Source: Chaetoderma sp. LZ-2023a (taxonomy: Eukaryota > Mollusca > Caudofoveata > Chaetodermatida > Chaetodermatidae). From it: DNA of 64,000 nt. Within the stretch, counting starts at the first letter, position 1. Every line of letters starts with the position of its first letter. Below the pieces are notes generated by a model. The model had not been told where the DNA came from, searched no databases, and saw nothing but the letters and a program-made list of their open reading frames with translations. Positions 9,240 to 20,747 of the stretch are shown piece after piece. The position numbers and the translations under genes were made by a program. The DNA lies in assembly GCA_034401795.1 (NCBI GenBank), contig CM067367.1:82321426-82385425 (forward strand), written 5' to 3'.

Positions 9240-11933
9240 ATGCTGAACATAATTAGATGTGTCAATGTGATTACGAGTTATAGGTCATTAGCTGATAGCC
9301 TTGATAGGCTACAGCAACTCCATGCCCTTCCACCATGCCTGGATCTATGTAGGTTGAATGATGGATCTGGAATTGCGGAGACGCTCATAGAAAACTGTGC
9401 TAGGTGGCACAAATCTTGTTGGCATCTCTGTAGCCGGACTCGCGCCGTGAAAAGAAATGCGAAATTAGAATCCAGCGATGATCTCAGGTCACCAGTCAAA
9501 TCTAGATTGAGGTCTAATTTCACTATGCCAAGTATAAATGACCCCACTCAACCACTGTGCCTTTTCTGTGAGCAACCGATAGAGCATGACATTCATAGAG
9601 CCGCAATAGCAAAATTTGACCAAAACATACGCAAAATGCTGACAGAACTTAGAGATAAAAAACTTCTTGCTAAAATGTCATCTGGAGACTTGACAACATT
9701 GGATGCTATTTACCACAAGACTTGTTTGACAAAACTATGCACACGAAATAGATCTCTTTCGAGAAGTGGATCTGATATTGCTGACGATATGAAACCTGAC
9801 TCTGTTGCTCTTGCAGAGCTAATATCATACATGGAAGATCGCCAAGTCTCTGAGCATCCTATTGGCAGCATATTTCAGCTTTCTGATTTAACACGATTAT
9901 ACACTCGCCGTCTTGAACAACTTGGTGGTGCTATGCCAAGTAGGATTAACCCTACCAGGTTGAAGGAAAAGATCTTGTCGAAAATGCCAAATGTGGAGTC
10001 AAACAAGAGTAACTATGAAGTGATTCTTACATTCAAGAAAGATATAGGCGATGCTCTATTACCAGCCACCAAAAATTATTCTGATAGTGACGCAATTGCG
10101 TTGATGAGGGCAGCTCAAATAGTCCGCAAAGAGATTCTTCAGATTAAGTATGATTGCACGGGTTCACTTGATGCTGACCAGTATGACAACTTACCTCAAT
10201 CACTTGTTACTTTAGTTCAGATCATACTTGGCTGTACCAACATTCATAATCAAAATGAGAATTCCCAAACTATCAAGGGGGAAGTGTCATCATTGACCCA
10301 GCTACTCATTTTTAATGCCATTAAAGGAGCGCGTAAAAGCAGTATGGGAACTCGCCATAATCCTGATCGGGAAACAGCATTGCCACTCTACCTAGGCCTA
10401 CTAATTCATGCCAAAACGCGTTGATGAGGGCAGCTCAAATAGTCCGCAAAGGGATTTTTCAAATCAAAACAGAAGAAGAGTACCAGAGCCAACAAGAAGC
10501 TTGTTGCAATGAAGAGAGATGCACAGTTATTCTCTAGACTGCACATTTCCTGCCAATCCAGAGACGGAGACCTTGATTCATTCTTTGAGCATGAGAATCA
10601 TCCATGGCCCCCATCACTTGCTGAGAGCAACGCAATGCGCCACGGCAGCAAATCAGATCTGATGGGATGTTTGGAAGCATCAGTAGCTCATGCAGCTGAT
10701 TGTCCAGAGGTTGAAGTGAAGATCATTGGCGGAGCAGCTATGATGCATAATCTAGATCCCAAGAAAGCAAACGTGGTTGTGAACACATTTGGAGATTTTG
10801 CAGAGCACGTCTTCCTCCCACACATTGCTAGACAACTACAGACGGTTAAAAGATTGGATATTGTATGGGACGTGTATAAGGCTGGAAGCTTGAAGACACC
10901 TGTTACAGAATTACGGGGACATGGTGAAGCTCTTCGTGTTGCATCGAGTACAAGACTCTCTCAAAATTGGAAATCTTTCCTACGAGTTGATGCAAACAAA
11001 ACAGGCCTCTTCACCTTTCTCGCACATACATTTGAGTCATTCGAGCCACCAGAAGGAAAGATACTCGTCACAACATGCGAGGAAAACGTGCTGATGAGGC
11101 CAGAGCATGACGTCTCACAACTCGCACCATGCATGCAAGATGAAGAAGATGGTAGAATGTTGCTCCACGCCTTCCATGCATATCACCAAGGTTATCGAAC
11201 AATAATGATTCATGCTACAGATACAGACGTCGTAGTCCTAGCCATACGGACAGCAAATTTTCTTCATGGCTGTGATCCCTGGGTCGCATTTGGCCATGGG
11301 AAGACCTTCCGCTATGTATCAGCTCACGGCATTGCAACAGTTTTGGGTGCAGAAGCGTCACAAGGACTGCTATTTATGCATGCTTTCTCTGGGTGTGACA
11401 CTGTGTCTGCATTTTGTTCGATTGGCAAGAAGACAGCATGGGAAGTTTGGAGGACTTCAGATCTATTCAAGTCACTATTTAGGAGACTGTCTGATGCCCC
11501 GGCGTCTCTGTATGACAATGACATGGAAACGCTGGAGAGGATTGTCGTACTACTGTACAAACGCACATCACCATTGTCAAAGATTAATGAGGCACGAAAA
11601 CGGCTTTTCGCTTTTGGCAACAGGCAGCTAGAAAGTATTCCTCCGACCAGTGCAGCTCTGCTGCAACACACCAAACGTGCTGCGTTCCCTGCAGGTCATC
11701 TTTGGGGCCAATCACTCTACGCAAATGCAAAAACGCCATCGCCAGCTGACTGGGGTTGGGTCAGAGATGGAGACACTTGGTCACCGCAATGGAGTTTGCT
11801 TGCAGACGCATCTAAGGCATGCCGGGAACTCGTGAAATGTGCTTGCAAAAGTAATTGCACTGGCAGAATCAACTGCAATAAATCCAACTTACCTTGTACA
11901 CAGTTGTGCTCATGTGGTGCACAGTGCGTGTGA
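9240..11933 (+). pseudogene. Orphan invertebrate protein: zinc-binding N-terminus, FEN1/XPG-like nuclease core, CXC tail; disrupted
   Basis: Two open stretches in one frame: 9240-10424 (394 codons) and 10509-11933 (474 codons). The first has the WHKSC block at residues 56-60 and a likely Zn site C107/C110 with H159/C162. The second follows FEN1-type nucleases: D121 in WDVY, an acidic cluster E212/E213/D214, D238/D240 in 'ATDTDVVVLAI', then GCD (295-297) and 'SIGKKTAW', which resembles the helix-three-turn-helix of FEN1. Residues 444-473 are a Cys-rich tesmin/TSO1-like CXC module. I recognise the whole as a widespread unnamed invertebrate family. Between the halves there are stops and a misplaced 34-bp copy of upstream coding sequence, and the middle of the family is missing. 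The acidic cluster (DEEDGR) and 'IIGGAAMM', where I expect an Asp, also look degraded. Probably inactive. Confidence 0.7.
10098..10451 (+). repeat. 34-bp direct repeat marking the internal deletion junction
   Basis: Bases 10098-10131 are repeated exactly at 10418-10451 ('GCGTTGATGAGGGCAG' and onward), with weaker similarity for about 18 bases more. The first copy is coding in frame (ALMRAAQIVRK); the second is read out of frame and introduces TGA TGA at the end of the first open stretch. It sits where the central part of the protein should be. Confidence 0.85.
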
Positions 11934-12387
11934 CATCTGTGAATCATGATTCAACAATCAACAGCATCATGTATAGCCTTGCATACTCTAATAGGATAAT
12001 TGAACCTATCTATAACGACCATTACTTGGTTCGATATTAAGAAATCAAGTAATTTAAACTATTTCTAGATGCTATATTGCTTTTGTTGTCAAGAGATGGA
12101 TCTTTTAGATAACACATCTTAAAGAGCCACCGTCTTTTGACATCAAACACAGGTGGTCGCTATGGAAGGATTGATATTTACATATTTAGAGTATTATAGT
12201 TAGTAGAATTATAACGATTGACCCATGAAACCCCTAATTTGACATTAATCCCATCTCTCTACTCCGTCTAGAGCTTGAGTAATGCGAATTTTCCGCTGAG
12301 AAGGCGGCCATTTTGAATCCGCCATTTTGAATGGGTTTCCTTGGTAGAATCACGTGTCACCGCATCTAATTATGATCAGGATACCCA
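11934..12387. other. 3' untranslated part of the nuclease element
   Basis: Non-coding AT-rich sequence between the stop codon and the right TIR. A local repeat of 'GCCATTTTGAAT' near 12309-12332. No AATAAA recognised close to the stop. Confidence 0.4.
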
Positions 12388-12460
12388 AAACCACCTATAT
12401 GCCAAATTTTATGGTTTCTGCCAGAATGGTACTTCTTTTTCACATATCTGCCCTACTATA
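12388..12460 (-). repeat. Right terminal inverted repeat of the nuclease element
   Basis: Reads inward as the reverse complement of the left TIR: 'CCACCTATATGCCAAATT', then 'TTTCTGCCAGAATGG', then 'CACATATCTGCCCTAC' at the outer edge. Followed outside by a MITE-1 fragment. Confidence 0.8.
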
Positions 12461-12489
12461 AGGTAGTCTGTCAAAACGATGATATCTTC

Positions 12490-12690
12490 TGCGCAAGTAA
12501 TGGGTGAATCCACTATGTCACCCACGTAGGAGACGTCATAATCAATTACATCACATGTAGCTCCGTTATTAAGATCGATGGGTTGTGGCGATATGTCTGT
12601 CACTAAGTGTACGAATTATATCTCTTTCATGAATTTACAATTTAACAAATATTTTGTTGAATATTTTGAAACCAAATTGACTGGGGTGAT
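12490..12690 (+). mobile_element. MITE-1, left part only
   Basis: Left end GTGAATCCACT, CRE-like block near 12533, pre-hairpin block and the left hairpin arm to 'CAAATTGACTGGGG'. The right arm and end are gone; an oppositely oriented MITE-1 begins about 20 bp later. Confidence 0.65.
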
Positions 12691-12711
12691 ATAATGCAAC
12701 AAAAGAATACT

Positions 12712-13133
12712 TTTAACATTATCTTGAAATGGACCCTTCCAGTTATAGCCATTCCCCACCCATCTCTAGCTAAGATCCACCCAGACCTCTCTCGTGTTGG
12801 TATTGATCGATCCCTGAGCTCCCTGAATATCAATTTCCAGAAAACAATACATGTAAGTTGTTGAATCTTTTGAAACTAATTTGACTGTGTGACGCAGCAA
12901 CAGCGCAGACTCAAATTAGTTTCAAAATATGTGTGTTGTTGGTTTTATTGGCCGCTCTATTCAACAGAATGTTTATTACGTAGTAAAGACATACAATTCG
13001 TACAGCGTGTCGGACTATTAAGGGTTTAAGCTTAAATCGAGTCATTCATGCTGTAATTGATTGTGACGTCAACTCACACGTAGCGTAGTTAATTATGACG
13101 TCATATGATGATGGATAAACTGGGAAGCTCCAT
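12712..13133 (-). mobile_element. MITE-1, subfamily a, near-complete
   Basis: Minus orientation: 'AATGGACCCTTCCAGTT' on the left in the plus strand and 'GATAAACTGGGAAGCTCC' on the right. It contains 'GATCGATCCCTGAGC', both hairpin arms and two CRE sites near 13072-13106. About 35 bp are inserted within the right hairpin arm near 12930. Confidence 0.8.
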
Positions 13134-13136
13134 TGG

Positions 13137-13235
13137 GATTCTGGGAATTTTGTGTTGTCAGTATATAAATAGATTCAAACGTGCATAAAAGTGAGCGGAG
13201 GCTGGCTAGAAATGGAATCCTCCACACCGTCCACA
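13137..13235 (+). mobile_element. MITE-1 subfamily b, right end fragment
   Basis: Only the tail: 'GATTCTGGGAATT', a 'GTATATAAAT' stretch and the terminal 'AGAAATGGAATCCTCC'. Directly follows the preceding MITE-1. Confidence 0.55.
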
Positions 13236-13318
13236 TCTATTGCGCCTAACTTGTGACTTCATCTTGTTAGCATCATTCATTAGTGAAAAACAAAGATGAG
13301 TGTTAACGTTTTCTCTCC

Positions 13319-13845
13319 AGAATGGACCTGGCCAGTTTATCCATTAACCCTCTAATGTCTAAATTTCATCGAGAATATTTAAAATGTTCATTTCCAGGCC
13401 ATGTGAAGACTATTTTGTGAAATTTTACTATTGGAATGACTGGCTCCGTTATCGAGACAGGCATTTCAGTTGTAAATCTTCAGAAATAGTCTTATCTTGG
13501 CCTGCAATTGGACATTGCTCAAGACACCGACAGAGGCTGGTTTTGGCCGGCTTCATCATGAAAGGGTTAATCGTATGACGTCATGATCAATTACACGATA
13601 TATTGGATGACGTCATAATCAATGATGACATGACTGACGTAGATAAGTTTATCACGAACGCATAATTGATGACGGACTACGCGTTGTTGCACGAATTGCA
13701 TGTCTTTACTATTTAACAAACATGCCATAGGCAGAAACAGCAACCAGTCAAATTAGTTTCAAAATATTCAACGGCGAAGTGTGGGTGAAGCTTAGCTAGT
13801 GGTGGACGGGGCATCGCTAAAACTCGAAAGGTCCATTGTATGTCT
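13319..13845 (+). mobile_element. MITE-1 interrupted by a nested MITE-2
   Basis: Left end AATGGACCTGGCCAGTTTA is split after 'TATCCAT' by the MITE-2 at 13344-13570, then resumes at 'TCGTATGACGTCATGATC'. It ends 'AACTCGAAAGGTCCATTG'. The left hairpin arm is largely deleted; the right arm remains. Removing the insert restores a normal MITE-1 left arm. Confidence 0.85.
13344..13570 (-). mobile_element. MITE-2 nested in MITE-1 at TTAA
   Basis: Bounded by TTAA at 13344-13347 and 13567-13570; ends CCCTCTAATG and CATGAAAGGG. The reverse orientation is clear from 'AGGCTGGTTTTGGCCGGCTT' at its right. Because the host MITE-1 sequence is known on both sides, this is direct evidence for TTAA target-site duplication. 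Confidence 0.85.
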
Positions 13846-13985
13846 TTACATGTTATAGGCAGCAACAATTGATAACTGAAAATTGATAGTCAGGGAATTT
13901 AGGGATGGATCGATCCCAACACGGGCCAAGCGTGGGTGTAGCTTAGTTAGAGATGGGCAGGCATTGTTAAAACTGGATTCGTGTA
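13846..13985 (+). mobile_element. MITE-1, internally deleted copy
   Basis: Fragment with 'ATAGGCAGCAACA', 'TGATAGTCAGGGA', 'GATCGATCCCAACACG' and end 'TTAAAACTGGATTCG'. Hairpin and left arm are missing. Confidence 0.6.
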
Positions 13986-14184
13986 TTACCTCAGTGACGA
14001 CATCAATATCCCGATGTTAGAGACACCTTCACTTAAATTAAACCGCATGGCATCCTAATTCTTGGCAATACGTGTTGGAAAACATTGGAGATAATCGGAG
14101 AGATTGCGATGCATCGATTGTTATCTCGATACATTTCGATACCGGGCTGGTTTACTCATCATCTGAATAGAGATATCCGTATCT
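13986..14184. other. No recognised feature
   Basis: Short unassigned stretch between MITE-1 copies. Confidence 0.4.
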
Positions 14185-14690
14185 AGATATGCCCCGCCCA
14201 TTTCTTGATATGCTCCGCCAATTTCCAATACTTTCAGACCTGAATTCCCAGAATCAAAATTGCAAGTTAGCTATTCACGTATGCTGTTGAATATTTCAAA
14301 ACTAATTCGATCGATGGCTGTTGCTGCCTACTGTTGCTGCCTATTATGCTGCAGCTTCCAGTCAAATTTCTTTCGACATATTCAATTGTTTATTAAATTG
14401 TAAATTTATCAAAGACATGCAATTAGTACACCCGCGACGGGCATTTTCGATTTTCACAACAGATCAATACGTAATTATGATTGTGACGTCAGTTAACCAG
14501 TGATGTAATTAAATACGATACTTTGTAGATAGATCGGCTCCCTCCATTGTAGTGAGGAGAATACATTTTACATGGGGATTAACTCTGAACCTGTTGAGTA
14601 TTTTGAAAATTACCTTAGCCACCAACAACTTTCAGTCAAATTGTTTTCAACACATTCAGCAGGTCCAGAGTTATTGCCCGTTGAAATGTA
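14185..14690 (-). mobile_element. MITE-1 subfamily b, plus an adjoining hairpin fragment
   Basis: The minus copy runs 14185-14540, starting 'ATGCCCCGCCCATTTC', with degenerate hairpin arms whose tip GTTGCTGCCTA is duplicated (14330-14345). A second partial hairpin follows at 14580-14665 ('CTGTTGAGTATTTTGAAA'). Confidence 0.6.
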
Positions 14691-14871
14691 TTGTCTGGTG
14701 GCTTTTAGCAGTCGGGTAGTTAACGTCTTCCACCGAGAAACGAACTTCAGGCCACGCCTATCCATATGTTTCAACCGACCAGTACTCGCGTGTACATTAT
14801 TTTTTTTTAAACATGTTCTCTACGTTGCTCGCGGCTAACCAGTTTGCATTGTCATCTGTAACTTTGTGCAA

Positions 14872-15320
14872 TAGAGGGACACATTTCTAGCTACGCTCCG
14901 CCGCCACCCCCCCCCCTCACCGCCACCTCCACCCACCCACCATCACCCCCAACAACCCTGCACCACCCCACCCCCAGCCAACACCCCCATCCCCCCACTT
15001 TTTCAGCTTTGGGATTGATTTATATACTTTGAATCCTGACTTCTCAGAATCCCAATTTCAAGGTAATTATGCAGGTAAGCTGTTAAATATTTTGCAACTA
15101 ATTTGACTGACTGTTATTCCTGCCAGCAACAGCCCCGAGTCTAATCGTTTCAAAACATTTAACATCATGTTTATTAAATAGTAAACAAATAAAATTCGTA
15201 CAACTGGCGGACTTTTAAATGAACGCAAGGCACTTCATTCCGTATTCTGATTGTGCCGCCAGTCTACATATGACGTATTTCATTATGACGTAATATAGTT
15301 GAATGACAGATTGTATCTAT
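14872..15320 (-). mobile_element. MITE-1 subfamily b with a C-rich expansion
   Basis: Starts 'CATTTCTAGCTACGCTCCG', then about 110 bp of C-rich (CCACC-like) low complexity at 14892-14998 where the short GCCC-rich end motif normally sits, then the usual tail, hairpin and CRE arm. The expansion appears to have grown from the element's own CCGCCC motif. Confidence 0.7.
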
Positions 15321-15964
15321 CCACTAAATAACAGTTAACATTTTGGTGTGTGGTAATATACTGTCATCTGATTAGCTGTCAGTTTATCATGGCCGTTAGC
15401 CTTGTCATTGCGTACCCCCATAGCTCATAAAATGTGCGCCTGGATAGCCACAGATTGCTTCCTCCGGGTAATGAGGGATTATAAAACAAAGGGATATATA
15501 TAATTGGGTGCGATAAATCTGGCAACTGCGTCACGTTTATGTTCAACTTCACAATTATTCGTGACAGATAATGGAGATCTTCTCACTCAGTCGGACTTCC
15601 TTTACGACGACAATCACAGATTATTCTTGTTTAGTTTACGACATCACTGTCAGGTAGTCTGAACTGTGTTTACAGGAATCCGCTTCAATGCTGTTTTACT
15701 GTGTAATTATCAGTGTGGGTACTTTTAGGACAGACATCACTAATTCATCATTTTATTCGCCTAATCGTATCCATTTTGTAAAAGGCGTTGATGTACTTTT
15801 TGCTACATTGTGCAATAACAGCTTTCAGCAGCACTATTTTCAAAGTTGGCCACCATTTTTTCCCAGTACTAGCAGATTTTAATATTTGGCTTAAATGCTA
15901 AACAAAACTGTCAAAATATAAAAAGGTGAAGCGGTATTTCTTTAATCTGACCACGACAGGAATA
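15321..15964. other. No recognised feature
   Basis: Mixed intergenic DNA. A 64-codon open frame at 15688-15882 has no recognisable motif and no homologue elsewhere in the window. Confidence 0.4.
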
Positions 15965-15984
15965 CACATGAGTCGAAAGGCGGT

Positions 15985-16200
15985 GATATAGGCGGTTTTT
16001 CTGATTGGGCGAAAGGGTTGTGACATAAACTCATTTGCATATTAGGCTATGCCCACATGCGCCATATCGTCATGGGGGAGTGACCTAATATGTATAGCTT
16101 TTAAAGGTCATGACCCCATGACCATATATGGTCATGTAGGCATGGCTTAATACGCAAATGAGATGACGTTATAACATTCACGCCCAATCAGAACAGCGGC
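15985..16200. mobile_element. MITE-4 palindrome, left copy
   Basis: Long imperfect palindrome: 'CTGATTGGGCGAAAGG' against 'TTCACGCCCAATCAG', and 'CATTTGCATATTAGGC' against 'GGCTTAATACGCAAATG'. Centre near 16090-16110 with 'CCATGACCATATATGGTCAT'. Forms the outer end of the foldback element. Confidence 0.75.
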
Positions 16201-16465
16201 ATATCTCGCAGCCAGTGTTCGGAATGTAAATCTATTGACGAGTTCTGATGATGATTGGCAGGTGTAACAAAGTGTGAAATGGATTGGGGCATGTCCAAAT
16301 GAGTTTACGTGGTCAGCGTTCGACAAATTAGAATTGCACCTATATCACTGCCGCCATTCGGCATGTCGATTTATTGACATGTTCTGACGATTGACAGGTT
16401 AAAATACACATGAAATGGGAAGCTGGGTAGGGTTAGTAGGGTGGGTGGGTATAGGGGTGTGTACA

Positions 16466-17030
16466 TAGATCTATTATTCCCTGGATGAAGAGACAATAGG
16501 AAGGTGAGAGAGGGGGTTGCTGAAACCATTCAGTACATAGATCTCTTGTTCTCAAGCGAATATCAGATCTAAGCACGAAACATCTTAATAATCAATACGT
16601 TGTAGTTAATGGATTCGTCAGTACATAGACCTGTTGTTACTTGCCCAAGAGGCAATGAGAAGAGGATTCCAACACAGCAGCGTGTGGGTTTGAGGAGGCT
16701 GGATGGTGAACTGCAGTCAAGTTATAACATGTTTGGACATGTTTGTGGCTGGCTGAAGAGACGACGGGAAAGTATGACTTCAGTATGTGGATCTATTGTT
16801 ACTGAACAAAGATTGAACTTAGCTGCTAAGCTCCTTAACATTCAATCCATATGGAGTTAATCGTTCCTTGAGTATATAGATCTGTTGTTTCTGACTAAAG
16901 AGATAATGGACAGGTCGATCCAAATACTAGTGGTGGGTTCGTAAGGATAGGCATTGCTGAAGAAGGAAACATGTTTGGACATGTTTGTTCCTGGCTGAAG
17001 ATGTAATGGGAAGTTCGATCCAAACACAGG
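16466..17030 (+). repeat. Degenerate short modules inside the foldback left arm
   Basis: Recurring module of the form AGATCTRTTGTT ... GARACAATGGRAAG ... GATCCAAACAC near 16470, 16535, 16625, 16790, 16875 and 16990. Spacing is irregular (65-165 bp), so this is a diverged modular array, not a clean tandem repeat. Confidence 0.55.
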
Positions 17031-17268
17031 GATGGGATATGGGTGGTGCAGAATGTGCACAAGTCAATAAATTAAACAGGGTTGTTACTAAAGGTTCTGA
17101 CACTACGACCCCTAGTAAATCTATAGGGCATGCAGTCGGGTGTATATGGGCTTACTGGCAGGAGGGTACCGAGAGCTGTATAGAGAAAACACTACTGAAC
17201 ACCTATTTTAGTCAAATTTTAATCCAACATATACAGGTGTACTTCCGCGAGAGTGCGGAGTGTATGGC

Positions 17269-18116
<848 letters not shown>

Positions 18117-18594
18117 AGTAAAATTACCTTTGTTTCCATCGACCTTTAAAGAGAGAATTGGAATTGTCCAACATCACAGATGTTACCTTAGGTAGATGAT
18201 GGTTATACTTTAAACTAAATTGGGTGAAAGGCATAACTTCTCAACCTCAAGTGTTGGTAGAGCCAATAGGCATTTGTGTCATGTTGGTGACTCACGGAAA
18301 CATAGTACGTGTCTGTATTAGGCGATGTAGCTTTTTTATTTACCTGAAATTTCTTAACTTGAATTGTTTTCCAACTAATTCACAACTCCTTTAATGTGCA
18401 ATATTACTGGCTAATCATGACTATGTACATATTATGAATTGAGCTCTCTTGAAGTCAAAGTGTTGTATTCTAGCTAACGAGTATATTACGCGAGATTTTG
18501 TTATGATGCTCTATGATGCTCTATGAGGCAACAAGCATTTCACCTTGAAGACTGGCCGATTGACTGACTGGTTCCCGGTGACATGCTGGTACAG
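18117..18594. other. No recognised feature
   Basis: Interior of the foldback element. A short tandem 'ATGATGCTCT' duplication near 18502-18524. No coding signal. Confidence 0.4.
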
Positions 18595-18920
18595 AGAATT
18601 TGAATATTTTGAAACTAATCTGACCTGGCGCTGTCACTGCCATAGCATGCACACACACTCTTGCGACTAGTGCCATACATGTTGGGTTAAGATTTGAGTC
18701 AAAATATGTTCAACAGGTTTTTTGTAGATACAGTTATCTTTTCCACATTTAACAAACATCCTGATGAAGATTTTGAAACTATTTTGACTTGATGTGTTAC
18801 TGCCATTTCACACATACACACGCATGCACGCACACACGCAGGCACGCACACACGTGTTAGTACATGCGTCCATGTTAGGTTCAGATTTAAGTCAAAATAT
18901 GGGTTCAGTAGTGTTTTATA
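18595..18920 (+). mobile_element. Two MITE-1 hairpins with CA/CG-rich tips
   Basis: Two successive hairpin units (about 18600-18715 and 18765-18905) keep 'TTTTGAAACTAAT'-type left arms and 'GTCAAAATATGTTCAACAGG'-type right arms. In both, the usual loop is replaced by CA-rich sequence ('GCATGCACACACACTC' and a longer ACACACGCA-like tract). Microsatellite growth at the palindrome tip is the simplest reading. Confidence 0.6.
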
Positions 18921-18962
18921 GATACCGCTCTGGCCACTCTCTCACCAGTAATCATATGTGCA

Positions 18963-18994
18963 CACATACATGCATGCATGCATGCATGCATGCA
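18963..18994. repeat. (TGCA)n short tandem repeat
   Basis: About seven TGCA units ('CATGCATGCATGCATGCA'). Confidence 0.9.
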
Positions 18995-19737
18995 GACCCA
19001 TAAGCCCCACGGCTGTGCGCATACATATACGCCCGACCACATGTACTATAGATTTATCAGGTGTCGTAGTTTCAGAACAGTCAGTAATAGCCCTGGCTGA
19101 TTTATTGACTTTTCCACATTCCACACCACCCAGCCTCCCAATCCCACTCCTGTGTTCCGGATCAACATTCTCATTGAATCTCCAGCCAGAAACAAACATG
19201 TCTGAACACATTATAAGTCCACATTCAGTGGCACATGTCTTCACGACCCACCACTGGTGTTTGGATCGACCAGTCCATTATCTCCTGAGTCAGAAACAAT
19301 TGATTTACGTACTGAAGATTCGATTAACTCCATATGGATTAAGTGTTAAGGCTTTTAGCGCTTAGGCGTGATCTTCGTTCAGTAAAACTAAAGATACATA
19401 TCAAACTCAGAACTTCCCATTGTCTCGTTAGCCAGACACAAACCTGTGCTTCACGTTTTAACTTGACTCCATTCTTCAGCGCTCAGCCTCCCCAACTGCA
19501 CATCTTGCTGTGTTTGGAGTGACATTCCCATTGCCTCTTCAGCAAGTAACCCTATCAGAACACGTCAATAGATCTACATGCCAAATAGCGGTGTCAATAT
19601 AGGCTCAATCCTTATTGGTAAGGACCACGTGACAGCATTTAGACACTCCCCCATTTATCTCACGCCTCGTTGCATCGGTCAACCATCAGAACACGCCAAT
19701 AGATCTACATCCCGAACACTGGCTATGAGATAGGAAG

Positions 19738-19955
19738 CTGTTCTGATTAGCCGATGGGCTTGTGACGTCACCTCATTTACACATTAGGCCACGCCGACAT
19801 GCCCAACTATGATCATGGGCAGGTGACCTATTCTGTATAGCGTTTTAAATGCCATACCACGCATGATCAATTATGGGCATGTCAGCGTGGCCTAATAGAC
19901 AAATGATATGACGTCTCAAACCTCTCGATCAATCGGAACAGCCGCTTATCCCACT
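19738..19955. mobile_element. MITE-4 palindrome, right copy
   Basis: Same design as 15985-16200: 'TCATTTACACATTAGGCCAC' against 'GTGGCCTAATAGACAAATGA', with centre near 19840. Outer ends 'GCTGTTCTGATT' and 'AATCGGAACAGC' pair. Confidence 0.75.
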
Positions 19956-19983
19956 ATCTTTCTATGCTCATGAATAGAGGAGG

Positions 19984-20110
19984 CCATTCTAAATATGCCC
20001 AACCCATTTCTAGGTCAGATCTGCCTATGCTTTACGCATGTTGGGACTGATTTATATACTTTTAGTCCTGAATTCCCAGACTCCCAATTAGTTTCAAAAT
20101 ATTAAATATA
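19984..20110 (-). mobile_element. MITE-1 subfamily b, end fragment
   Basis: Starts 'ATATGCCCAACCCATTTC', continues with 'GGGACTGATTTATATACTT' and jumps to 'TTAGTTTCAAAATATTAA', so one hairpin arm is deleted. Confidence 0.55.
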
Positions 20111-20299
20111 ACTTAGTAGTTAGTTATCTTAAAATAGATTTTCAAATAATTAAAGTTTCGAAGAGTTAAAATTGAATCAAGCTAATGGCGACAGTATCCA
20201 AGTGGGCGTGTCTTAGATAACAATGTAGACTAATGAAATCTTGATGCAATAACATAGATATAAATTAACCCGATAGCCTAAACGTTGAGGGATACGATC

Positions 20300-20740
20300 T
20301 ATCACTCAAATGTATATCGTCATAATCAATTGCGTCACATATAGTCTGACGTCACAGTACATGGCGGCATTGTAGCTCCATCAAGAACATTGCAAATGCA
20401 GTCAAAAGTACAATTTCTATGTCTTTGTGACGGATTTACTATTTACTAAAGATTCTGTGGCGTGTATGATGACATCATAATCAATGATGTTACAGATGAA
20501 GTAGATAAATACGTCACGAACGCATAGTTGAAGACGGACTAAGCGTTGTTGTATGAATTGTTGGTCTTTACCATGTAATGAACATGCTGTTGAATATTTT
20601 GAAACCAATTTGACTGGGTGCTTTTGCTGCCATCTGTAAACTGAAACATAGAGAGTACAGGGATCGATCGATCCGGACACGGGAAAAAGCGTGTGTGGAG
20701 CTTAGATAGCGATGAGCTAAACTTGATTCTTCTGTTATGA
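20300..20740 (+). mobile_element. Composite of two MITE-1 copies
   Basis: 20300-20457 is a left-arm fragment with CRE-like sites; 20458-20740 is a second copy with the pre-hairpin block, the left hairpin arm and the tail ('GATCGATCGATCC'). The right hairpin arm is absent. Confidence 0.6.
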
Positions 20741-20747
20741 AGATTGG

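Larger units (their letters stand above)
9152..12462 (+). mobile_element. TIR-bounded element carrying a FEN1-like/CXC gene
   Basis: Two matched inverted repeats of about 75-83 bp (9154-9236 and 12388-12460) enclose one broken gene on the plus strand. The outer limits are placed where the inverted match ends; TA directly flanks both ends (9154-9155 and 12457-12458, with termini reading GTGGGGCGG and GTAGGGCAG), compatible with a TA target duplication, though the length is not certain. Total about 3.3 kb. MITE-1 copies lie on both sides but none is inside. I infer a DNA transposon or a passenger gene in one; I know of no superfamily that uses this protein as transposase. Confidence 0.65.

Noticed and set aside
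11266-11947. Overlapping frames on both strands within the nuclease/CXC gene
   Set aside because: Shadows of the main frame, which alone shows family motifs.
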